Below are positions 17,872 through 24,667 of a stretch of DNA of 38,690 nucleotides, piece after piece (positions within the stretch are counted from its first letter, which is position 1; the number at the start of each line of letters is the position of its first letter). The position numbers were made by a program, and so were the translations under genes. The stretch is from CAZMSQ01 sp964569025 (GTDB taxonomy: Bacteria > Bacteroidota > Bacteroidia > Chitinophagales > Saprospiraceae): positions 1 through 38,690 of the forward strand of contig CAZMSQ010000020.1 in the NCBI GenBank assembly GCA_964569025.1, read 5' to 3'. The notes under the pieces were generated by a model. That model was not told the DNA's origin. It searched no databases and saw only the letters and a list, made by a program, of their open reading frames with translations.

Positions 17872-19083
17872 ATGCACACACTTCTCTCCCGTCTGTTTCT
17901 CATAGCGTTGTTGGCGCAGAGTGTCGCTCTTTCCGGTCAGGATGATCATTCCGGTCATGAATCGGATGGACATGGTTTGGAAGAATTCATTTATGATCAT
18001 GGGAAAGAAGTCATGCACCATATTGGTGATGCCAATGAATTTCATGTCTGGAAAGGGGTACACCTGCCGTTACCATGTATTCTGTACGCACCAGATGCCG
18101 GATGGACCATGATGATGTCAAGTGCATTTGATCATGGCCACAAGGCTGTTGATGGCTATGTGCTGAATCATGGACGAGTAAATCGAATAGTAGGTGAAGG
18201 TTTTCCGGAAGGAGAAGTGGCTATCGGACACATCCACCACAAGATGATCGAGAAGGATGGGAAAGAAAAAGAAGTGGCCTATGTCGAGCATGATGGGAAA
18301 GAATTTCTTCTTGATCAGCCCACGACGTATGACGGTGGCTTGCTGGGTGGAGGTGTGACGAGTTTCTACGATTTCTCAATTACCAAGAACGTCTTTACAA
18401 TGCTTCTCGGGGCGTTGATTCTCATCATCGTATTTCTGACCGCGGCCAATGGGTATAAAACCCGTCAAGGTATGGCTCCGAAAGGCATTCAGTCATTTAT
18501 CGAGCCATTTTTCATTTTTATTCGCGATGAGGTATCCATTCCAATGATTGGTGAGAAGAAATACGAGCGCTTTCAGCCATTTATTCTGAGTCTTTTCTTT
18601 TTCATTCTCATTTCCAACCTTTTGGGATTGATTCCGTTTTTCCCCGGTAGTGCGAATGTGACTGGAAACATTGCAGTGACTTTCATGCTGGCTGTCATCA
18701 CTTTCGTGGTGACGAACCTGAACGGTAACCGCCATTATTGGGAGCACACTTTGTGGATGCCAGGCGTGCCTATTTTTGTCAAGCCTATTCTGACTATTGT
18801 CGAATTTCTGGGCTTATTCATTAAGCCCTTCTCGCTGATGGTTCGTCTTTTTGCAAACATTACGGCGGGACACATCATTATTTTGAGTCTGATCGGGTTA
18901 ATTTTCCTCTTCTCAGACAGTGGAAACAACATTGGAGGAGCTTTTGCAGGGGGTGTGTTGGGAATGGCTTTTGCAGCCTTTATGAACTTAATTGAATTGC
19001 TGGTTGCCTTTCTGCAGGCATTTATTTTTGCCATTCTCACTGCGTCCTACATCGGGGCTGCGACTGAGGAGGCGCATCATTAA
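17872..19083 (+). CDS. atpB: F1Fo ATP synthase subunit a, with signal peptide and His-rich N-terminal extension
   Basis: Subunit a forms the proton half-channels of Fo. The ATG at 17872 gives 403 residues starting with a signal-peptide-like leader (MHTLLSRLFLIALLAQ). Residues 24 to about 172 form an extra-membrane extension rich in His, Asp and Glu, with about 15 His between residues 26 and 140. The membrane core then begins (about 174 onward) and includes the essential Arg325 in MVRLFANITAGH. A long N-terminal extension on subunit a is known in Bacteroidota; by topology it would face the periplasm. The frame stays open upstream to 17740, but that would bury the leader and precede the promoter box. 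atpE follows at 38 bases. Confidence 0.94.
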   Translation: MHTLLSRLFLIALLAQSVALSGQDDHSGHESDGHGLEEFIYDHGKEVMHHIGDANEFHVWKGVHLPLPCILYAPDAGWTMMMSSAFDHGHKAVDGYVLNHGRVNRIVGEGFPEGEVAIGHIHHKMIEKDGKEKEVAYVEHDGKEFLLDQPTTYDGGLLGGGVTSFYDFSITKNVFTMLLGALILIIVFLTAANGYKTRQGMAPKGIQSFIEPFFIFIRDEVSIPMIGEKKYERFQPFILSLFFFILISNLLGLIPFFPGSANVTGNIAVTFMLAVITFVVTNLNGNRHYWEHTLWMPGVPIFVKPILTIVEFLGLFIKPFSLMVRLFANITAGHIIILSLIGLIFLFSDSGNNIGGAFAGGVLGMAFAAFMNLIELLVAFLQAFIFAILTASYIGAATEEAHH

Positions 19084-19121
19084 TTGAACGTTCTTTTTTT
19101 TCACCATAAAATTGAATCATC

Positions 19122-19322
19122 ATGGGAGCTATTGGAGCCGGAATTGCCGCTCTGGGCGCAGGAGTCGGAATCGGACTGATTGGCAGCAAGGCGATGGAAG
19201 CCATCGCGCGTCAGCCAGAAGCCGTGAACGATATCCGTTCGAACATGATCCTTGCAGCCGCCCTCGTTGAAGGTGCTGCGCTGTTTGCGATTGTCGTCGG
19301 CCTGTTGGAGAAGGTGCTTTAA
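19122..19322 (+). CDS. atpE: F1Fo ATP synthase subunit c
   Basis: A 66-residue two-helix hairpin protein that makes the rotating c-ring. Helix 1 is glycine-rich (GIAALGAGVGIGLIG), the polar loop has the hallmark ARQPE, and helix 2 contains the ion-binding Glu50 (AAALVEGAALFAIVV). Helix 1 lacks the Gln and helix 2 the Glu-Thr pair typical of sodium-binding c subunits, so proton coupling is expected. It is short for the family because the N terminus begins almost at helix 1. A stem-loop lies in the 114-base gap to atpF. Confidence 0.94.
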   Translation: MGAIGAGIAALGAGVGIGLIGSKAMEAIARQPEAVNDIRSNMILAAALVEGAALFAIVVGLLEKVL

Positions 19323-19350
19323 TTCGCATCGCCTCCCAAGAGAAGGAGAA

Positions 19351-19380
19351 GGAGTACGGCAACGATTGGTTGCCGGCTCC
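19351..19380 (+). other. Stem-loop between atpE and atpF
   Basis: CGGCAAC (19357-19363), loop GATTG and GTTGCCG (19369-19375) pair perfectly. An outer GGAG/CTCC arm (19351-19354 with 19377-19380) extends the stem across a 2x1 internal loop. The T-run at about 19400 is too distant for a standard terminator. Because subunit c is needed in many copies per complex, an mRNA-stabilising or attenuating role is plausible. Confidence 0.5.
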
Positions 19381-19436
19381 CTCACCACATTATTGGGTTC
19401 TTTTTTCCATCTCAACCCTTTCAAAGATTCGATACA

Positions 19437-19961
19437 ATGATGGACCTTATTATTCTTGCTGATTTCTCTGTGCTTCGCCCTGATCCGGGATTGATTGTCT
19501 GGACGGGTATTGTCTTTCTGCTGGTGTACTTCCTGCTGGGTCGTTTCGCCTTTCGCCCGATTCAGAACGCGCTGAAAGATCGCGAGCAAACTATTCAAGA
19601 TGCCCTTGACGAGGCCCGAAAGGCTCGCGAGGAGATGTCTTCGTTGCAATCAAAGAACAAGGAATTGATGGCGCAGACTCAAGAAGAGCGTGCCAAGATC
19701 CTTCAGGAGGCCAAGGAGGCCAAAAATAGCATCATCAGTGAGGCCAGAGAACAGGCTCGTGAAGAGGCTGGGAAGATTATTTCTGCAGCCCGCCAGGAGA
19801 TTGACAACCAAAAGCGCGCAGCGATCGAGCAGATTCGTGCTGAGGTTGGCAGCATGGCATTGCAGGTTGCCGGGAAGGTTATTCGCAAAGAGCTGGAAGG
19901 CGATCAGGCACAACAGCAATATGCGCGGCAACTGGTTGATGAGATTAATTTGAATGCCTAA
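19437..19961 (+). CDS. atpF: F1Fo ATP synthase subunit b
   Basis: Subunit b is the peripheral stalk linking subunit a to F1. The 174-residue protein has one N-terminal membrane helix (about residues 17-36, GLIVWTGIVFLLVYFLLG), a family-typical short Pro-containing link (RFAFRPIQNAL), then a long, charged, Ala-rich helix for dimerisation. Two adjacent Met codons (19437 and 19440) are both possible starts. atpH follows 12 bases later. Confidence 0.95.
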   Translation: MMDLIILADFSVLRPDPGLIVWTGIVFLLVYFLLGRFAFRPIQNALKDREQTIQDALDEARKAREEMSSLQSKNKELMAQTQEERAKILQEAKEAKNSIISEAREQAREEAGKIISAARQEIDNQKRAAIEQIRAEVGSMALQVAGKVIRKELEGDQAQQQYARQLVDEINLNA

Positions 19962-19973
19962 AACAGGGAGTTC

Positions 19974-20522
19974 ATGTCTGTACAAAGAGTCGCAGGTCGG
20001 TACGCCAAGTCTTTAATTGAGCTGGCCAATGAAATGGGAAAACTTGAGCGCATTCAAGAGGATATGCTCAGGTTCTCTACCATGCTTGAGGTCAGTCATG
20101 AGTTTGAGCTCCTGGTAAAAAGCCCGGTCGTCAATGCTGATGCCAAAAAGCGAGTCTTTGAGGCGTTGCTCAAGGCAGATTCTGATGAGATGACCATGCA
20201 GTTTTTCCAGATCGTGCTTCGCAAAGGTCGTGAAAGCTACCTGCCGGAGATTGCCCAAGCGTTTCTCGAGCAATACAAGGTAATCAAAGGGATCTCAACG
20301 GTGTATCTCCGGTCAGCAGTGAAGTTAAGTGACGAGGTCATGGGTATCATCCGCCAGAAGCTTGCCGAAGGTGATCTTGCCCGTCAGCATATTGAGCTGG
20401 TCACCGAAACTGATCCCTCACTTATTGGCGGATTTGTGCTCCGGTACGGTGACAAGTTGTACGATGCCAGCGTTGCATGGCAATTGAAAAAACTTACCGA
20501 AGAGATTGCCGGAAGGTCCTAA
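19974..20522 (+). CDS. atpH: F1Fo ATP synthase subunit delta
   Basis: The delta subunit (OSCP-type) caps the F1 head and attaches the b stalk. The 182-residue protein has the N-terminal helical bundle beginning VAGRYAKSLIELA and the C-terminal family motif TDPSLIGGFVLRYGDKLYDASV, both diagnostic. Length is normal. It sits between atpF (12 bases) and atpA (38 bases) in the classical order. Confidence 0.95.
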   Translation: MSVQRVAGRYAKSLIELANEMGKLERIQEDMLRFSTMLEVSHEFELLVKSPVVNADAKKRVFEALLKADSDEMTMQFFQIVLRKGRESYLPEIAQAFLEQYKVIKGISTVYLRSAVKLSDEVMGIIRQKLAEGDLARQHIELVTETDPSLIGGFVLRYGDKLYDASVAWQLKKLTEEIAGRS

Positions 20523-20560
20523 AGTAATTCATTCTCCACACTCCTTTTAAATCCACAATT

Positions 20561-22168
20561 ATGGCGATTGATGTAAAACCCGATGAAATATCTGCGATAC
20601 TGAAGCAGCAGCTGACTGGCTTTAGCTCTGCAGCAGAGCTTGAAGAAGTGGGCACGGTATTGCAAGTGGGAGACGGTATTGCCCGCGTGTACGGACTTAC
20701 CGGTTCTCAGGCCGGTGAGCTGGTTGAATTCGAGACTGGCGTGCAGGCGATTGTTCTGAACCTTGAAGAAGACAACGTCGGTGTGGTCCTTTTGGGCCCT
20801 GGAGACAATATCACTGAGGGATCTCAGGTGCGTCGCACTGGCCGTATCGCCTCTATCAATGTAGGTGAAGGAATGGTGGGTCGCGTTGTCAATCCGCTTG
20901 GCCAGCCTATTGATGGGAAAGGGCCGATTGAGGGGCAAACGTATGAAATGCCTCTCGAACGGAAAGCACCTGGTGTGATTTACCGTCAGCCCGTACAGGA
21001 GCCGCTGCAGACAGGGATTAAGGCCATTGACTCAATGATTCCGATTGGCCGTGGACAACGGGAGTTGATTATCGGTGACCGCCAAACCGGAAAAACTGCC
21101 ATTGCGCTGGATACCATTATCAATCAGCGCGAATTCTATGAAAAAGGCGAGCCTGTCTATTGCATTTATGTCGCTTCTGGTCAGAAGGCCTCAACTGTGG
21201 CCAAGGTTGCGCGTACGCTTGAAGAGAATGGGGCGATGGATTATACCATCATCGTATCTGCTGCCGCCTCAGAGCCTGCACCGCTTCAGTTTTATGCGCC
21301 ATTTGCCGGAGCTTCCATCGGTGAATTTTTCCGCGATACTGGTCGCCCGGCGCTGATCATTTATGATGACCTGTCCAAGCAAGCTGTTGCATACCGCGAG
21401 GTTTCCCTGTTGCTGCGCCGTCCTCCAGGACGCGAAGCCTATCCGGGTGATGTCTTTTATCTGCACTCCCGCTTGCTTGAACGTGCGGCAAAGGTGATTA
21501 ACAACGACGAGATTGCCCGGAATATGAACGACCTGCCTCCTGCGTTGGCGGCAGCCAAAGACGCTGACGGGAATCCGTTGGTGAAAGGTGGTGGAAGCCT
21601 GACAGCCCTGCCGATTATTGAAACTCAGGCCGGTGACGTGTCTGCCTATATTCCTACAAACGTTATTTCGATTACTGACGGACAGATTTTCCTTGAAACG
21701 AACCTGTTCAATTCGGGGGTTCGTCCTGCCATTAATGTGGGTATTTCCGTATCGCGTGTTGGTGGCTCGGCTCAGATTAAGTCCATGAAGAAGGTAGCCG
21801 GTACCCTGAAGCTCGACCAAGCACAGTTCCGTGACCTTGAAGCCTTTGCAAAGTTCGGTTCAGATCTTGATGCCGCGACCAAGGCAGTACTTGATAAGGG
21901 TCAGCGCAACGTGGAAATTTTGAAGCAACCCGAGTATAGCCCGCTTTCCGTTGAGAAGCAGGTTGCTATTATTTATCTGGGCACCAATAATTTGCTCCGG
22001 AATGTACCGATTGATCAGGTGAAGGCTTTTGAAGAGTTGTTCTTAACAACGCTTGAGCAAAAACATCCGGAGGTGTTGGATTTGTTCCGTCAGGGTAAGC
22101 TTGCGGATGAGGCCACCGATGTGCTTCGTACGCTCGCAGCCGAGCTGACTGCACAATACCGCAAGTAA
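20561..22168 (+). CDS. atpA: F1Fo ATP synthase subunit alpha
   Basis: Alpha is the non-catalytic nucleotide-binding subunit of the F1 hexamer. The 535-residue protein has an N-terminal beta-barrel (about 27-95), Walker A GDRQTGKT at 172-179, a Walker B region (PALIIYDDLSKQA), and the arginine-finger context SVSRVGGSAQ. The C-terminal helical domain is complete. A C7/G7 hairpin lies between it and atpG. The beta and epsilon genes do not follow; in many Bacteroidota atpD-atpC form a separate unit. Confidence 0.97.
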   Translation: MAIDVKPDEISAILKQQLTGFSSAAELEEVGTVLQVGDGIARVYGLTGSQAGELVEFETGVQAIVLNLEEDNVGVVLLGPGDNITEGSQVRRTGRIASINVGEGMVGRVVNPLGQPIDGKGPIEGQTYEMPLERKAPGVIYRQPVQEPLQTGIKAIDSMIPIGRGQRELIIGDRQTGKTAIALDTIINQREFYEKGEPVYCIYVASGQKASTVAKVARTLEENGAMDYTIIVSAAASEPAPLQFYAPFAGASIGEFFRDTGRPALIIYDDLSKQAVAYREVSLLLRRPPGREAYPGDVFYLHSRLLERAAKVINNDEIARNMNDLPPALAAAKDADGNPLVKGGGSLTALPIIETQAGDVSAYIPTNVISITDGQIFLETNLFNSGVRPAINVGISVSRVGGSAQIKSMKKVAGTLKLDQAQFRDLEAFAKFGSDLDAATKAVLDKGQRNVEILKQPEYSPLSVEKQVAIIYLGTNNLLRNVPIDQVKAFEELFLTTLEQKHPEVLDLFRQGKLADEATDVLRTLAAELTAQYRK

Positions 22169-22176
22169 AAATTTAG

Positions 22177-22196
22177 CCCCCCCTGCAAAGGGGGGG
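22177..22196 (+). repeat. C7/G7 hairpin between atpA and atpG
   Basis: Seven C (22177-22183), loop TGCAAA, seven G (22190-22196): a perfect all-GC stem eight bases after the atpA stop and 20 bases before the atpG start. No T-run follows. Its strength could slow ribosomes or polymerase, or protect the upstream mRNA. The homopolymer arms are unlike the flanking sequence and resemble small dispersed intergenic repeats. Confidence 0.75.
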
Positions 22197-22216
22197 TATA
22201 TTCAGAATGTCGACAC

Positions 22217-23116
22217 ATGGGTGCTAATCTAAAAGAGGTCCGTGAGCGGATCAGTTCAGTCAATTCGACGCAGCAGATTACCAAGGCGATGAAGATGGTT
22301 TCTGCCGCCAAATTACGGCGTGCTCAGGAAGCCATTCAGCAGATGCGTCCCTATGCACGGAAGCTGAATGAAATGATGGCAAATATCCTGTCTAATCTGG
22401 ATGGTGATGCATCATCTGCCTACGGCGAGTCCCGTGAAATTAAGCGTGTGTTAGTTGTTATTGTCACATCCAGCAGGGGTCTGTGTGGTGCATTCAATGC
22501 CAACATCATTAAAGAAGCGAATGCTCTGATTGCTCAGAAATATCCGGAACAGGCAAAGGCTGGGCAGGTGCGGATTATTCCGGTTGGAAAGAAAGGATAT
22601 GACGCCTATCGCAAAGTGCACCCACCTCACGTAATCGATAAAAATTACGTCAGTCTGTTCGATGATCTGAGTTTCGACAATGTATCGAAGCTCTCCTCCT
22701 ATATGATCAGAGCATTCCTGGATGGCGATTACGACGCTATTGAGGTTGTGTACGGCCGCTTCAAGAATGCAGCCCAGCAGTTCCCGGTGGCTACCCAATG
22801 GCTTCCGGTCGAGAAAATTGAAGCTGAGGGTGGCAGTGGGTCTTCGAAAATGAGGGCTGATTACATTTTCGAGCCTCAGAAAGAGGCACTTCTTGAGAAG
22901 TTGATTCCCAGCATTCTCCAAACCACCTTTCAAAGCTATCTGCTTGATACCCATGCTTCAGAACACGGTGCACGCATGACAGCCATGGACAAGGCCACCG
23001 ACAATGCGAATGAGCTCATGAAGGAGCTACGAATCACCTACAACAAAGCACGTCAGGAAGCTATCACTAAAGAAATTTCAGAGATTGTGGGCGGTGCTGC
23101 TGCTCTGGAATCCTGA
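22217..23116 (+). CDS. atpG: F1Fo ATP synthase subunit gamma
   Basis: Gamma is the central rotary shaft of F1. The 299-residue protein has the N-terminal helix with LKEVRERISSVNSTQQITKAMKMVSAAKL, abbreviated here by its key part QQITKAMKMVSAAKLR, the central Rossmann-like part containing the SSRGLCGAFN segment, and the C-terminal helix ARMTAMDKATDNANEL plus NKARQEAITKEISEI. Both terminal helices, which form the coiled-coil shaft, are intact. It ends 3 bases before the MobA-like gene. Confidence 0.96.
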   Translation: MGANLKEVRERISSVNSTQQITKAMKMVSAAKLRRAQEAIQQMRPYARKLNEMMANILSNLDGDASSAYGESREIKRVLVVIVTSSRGLCGAFNANIIKEANALIAQKYPEQAKAGQVRIIPVGKKGYDAYRKVHPPHVIDKNYVSLFDDLSFDNVSKLSSYMIRAFLDGDYDAIEVVYGRFKNAAQQFPVATQWLPVEKIEAEGGSGSSKMRADYIFEPQKEALLEKLIPSILQTTFQSYLLDTHASEHGARMTAMDKATDNANELMKELRITYNKARQEAITKEISEIVGGAAALES

Positions 23117-23119
23117 TTT

Positions 23120-24214
23120 ATGCACGAAAAGCATCCGACAATATCCCGCCCTGACATCGGTCATTTCAACAGAAATGAGTTCGCTTTCCTCGGTGCACCT
23201 TGCGGATTGATTCAGACGCTTCAGCAAAATCTCATCGCATCTCTCGGGTCACAACTTCGTATTGGTATAGTTGATGCGGATCACGGTGATGGGGAGGATC
23301 ATTCTGCGCAAGCGAAGCCTGACAGGGTCTATACCGATAAGATCACCAGTCACAGACTTGATTTTCACGGCGATTGGAGCGTGCACCAATACCGGATGTG
23401 GTTTAATGACCAGGATGTTGTGTTGGTCAATGGAAACCATTTCCAGTCGGCACGCCAAATTGTGATCATTGATTCCCGGAAACGAGAGTCTCTGGAGCGG
23501 AAGCTGGACCGACTAACCGATGTTTGTTTGTTTTTGCTAGGAGATGGTCAGGAGGATATCTGGCCGTTTTTGCGTGAACACATTCCCCATGCTGATCAAA
23601 TTCCTGTGCTCCGTTTGAGTGATACTCATTCTGTGGCAGAATGGCTGGGCAGTCATATCCAGAAGCCGCCTCTGAAAGGACTTGTTCTGGCTGGTGGAAA
23701 GAGCACTCGAATGGGACGCGATAAAGGTGAACTCAACTTTTATGGCAAACCACAGCGTGAGTACATGGCAGATCTTCTAGAGCCTCATTGTAGAGAGGTT
23801 TTCCTGTCGGTCCGGGCAGGCCAGCAAGTTCCGAGTTCGCACCAGCTGATAGAAGACAGTTTTATTGGGTTGGGCCCTTTCGGCGCGCTGCTCAGCGCCT
23901 TCCGAAACGATCCAGATGCAGCATGGTTGGTTGTTGCCTGCGATCTCCCTTTGTTGAACGCTGATACCTTGCGGCAGCTTATCAATGGTAGAAATCCTTC
24001 AAAGGGCGCCACATCATTTCGCAGTCCAGTCAATGGATTCCCTGAGCCCCTCGTTGCGATTTGGGAGCCAAAAGCCTATCTGCACGCGCTTGCTTTCATG
24101 GCTCAAGGCTATTCCTGCCCCCGTAAGGTCCTAATCAATACTGATATTTGCCTTCTGGAAGCAGCCGATGCATCGGCCCTCACCAATGTCAACACCCCTG
24201 AAGATCTTGCTGCT
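23120..24214 (+). CDS. MobA-like nucleotidyltransferase with N-terminal P-loop-like domain (3' end lost in gap)
   Basis: At least 365 residues are visible before the Ns begin at 24215. The C-terminal half (about 190-365) is a MobA-type molybdenum cofactor guanylyltransferase domain: GLVLAGGKSTRMGRDKGEL is the nucleotide-binding signature, ACDLPLL the metal-binding Asp region, and NVNTPEDLAA the usual ending, so only a few residues are probably missing. The N-terminal half resembles the MobB-like P-loop domain fused to MobA in some Bacteroidota, but the loop reads GAPCGLIQTL and lacks the usual Lys-Ser/Thr, so ATP/GTP binding there is doubtful. The gene lies 3 bases after atpG, an unexpected operon partner. 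No molybdoenzyme is visible in the window. Confidence 0.8.
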
Positions 24215-24314
24215 NNNNNNNNNNNNNNNNNNNNNNNNNNNNNNNNNNNNNNNNNNNNNNNNNNNNNNNNNNNNNNNNNNNNNNNNNNNNNNNNNNNNNN
24301 NNNNNNNNNNNNNN
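24215..24314. other. Assembly gap of 100 Ns
   Basis: Exactly 100 Ns, a conventional placeholder length for a gap of unknown size. The gap contains the end of the MobA-like gene. The base after it is at once inside a copy of the 74-base element, which suggests that repeats broke the assembly. Confidence 0.99.
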
Positions 24315-24315
24315 T

Positions 24316-24389
24316 ACAGCCCCATCGGGGCGATATCTTCTTAGCAAGGATTTGTAAGCAAAGCAGTAAGCTACATCGTAGCGACATCT
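24316..24389 (+). repeat. 74-base two-hairpin repeat element, copy 1
   Basis: It starts with ACAGCCCC-ATC-GGGGC and ends with hairpin GCTAC (24370-24374), ATC, GTAGC (24378-24382) followed by GACATC. It is identical to copy 2 apart from one missing A in the first loop. It abuts the N gap. Confidence 0.85.
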
Positions 24390-24441
24390 AAAGGGTAGTT
24401 TGGTTGGGTTTCGATGCGGAAAGTTTGCGGCGAGAGATGAA

Positions 24442-24513
24442 AGATGTCGCTGCGCTGCAGCTCAATTGGTGCATATCCGCGAGTGCTAATAAGATGGTGC
24501 CCCGCTGGGGCAG
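24442..24513 (-). repeat. 74-base two-hairpin repeat element, diverged inverted copy
   Basis: The reverse complement of this stretch aligns with copies 1 and 2 at both ends: GCCCC-AGC-GGGGC (plus-strand 24499-24511) and GCTGC-AGC-GCAGC (24449-24461). The middle has diverged. In the second hairpin the fourth base pair changes from A-T to G-C with both partners altered, so pairing is kept. Confidence 0.7.
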
Positions 24514-24534
24514 GCCAAGCGGCATGCGGATTAC

Positions 24535-24609
24535 ACAGCCCCAATCGGGGCGATATCTTCTTAGCAAGGATTTGTAAGCAAAGCAGTAAGCTACATCGTA
24601 GCGACATCT
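24535..24609 (+). repeat. 74-base two-hairpin repeat element, copy 2
   Basis: A direct copy of 24316-24389 with one extra A in the first loop (GCCCC-AATC-GGGGC) and the second hairpin at 24590-24602. The identical body of about 59 bases implies recent duplication or concerted maintenance. Open frames through this block have no recognisable protein match and I treat the block as non-coding. Confidence 0.85.
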
Positions 24610-24640
24610 TAATAGCAAGCGCTCTGAATCTTAGAGAGGC

Positions 24641-24666
24641 AATAAACATGCGGCCGCATGTTTATT
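24641..24666. terminator. 26-base perfect palindrome at the dnaB 3' end
   Basis: AATAAACATG CGG is followed by its exact reverse complement, centred on GCGGCCGC. It begins one base beyond the dnaB stop codon in the dnaB transcription direction. It would fold into a long hairpin in RNA from either strand. On the dnaB side the distal arm ends TGTTTATT, a weak U-rich tail, so it probably serves as the dnaB transcription end and possibly as a bidirectional one. Confidence 0.6.
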
Positions 24667-24667
24667 T

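Noticed and set aside
24316..24609. Repeats near the gap as a CRISPR array
   Set aside because: Only two direct copies, about 74 bases long with one inverted copy between them; no regular spacers and no cas genes nearby.
24641..24666. NotI-containing palindrome as cloning-vector or adapter sequence
   Set aside because: The palindrome extends well beyond the 8-base site with AT-rich arms and lies naturally at the dnaB stop; no vector sequence surrounds it.
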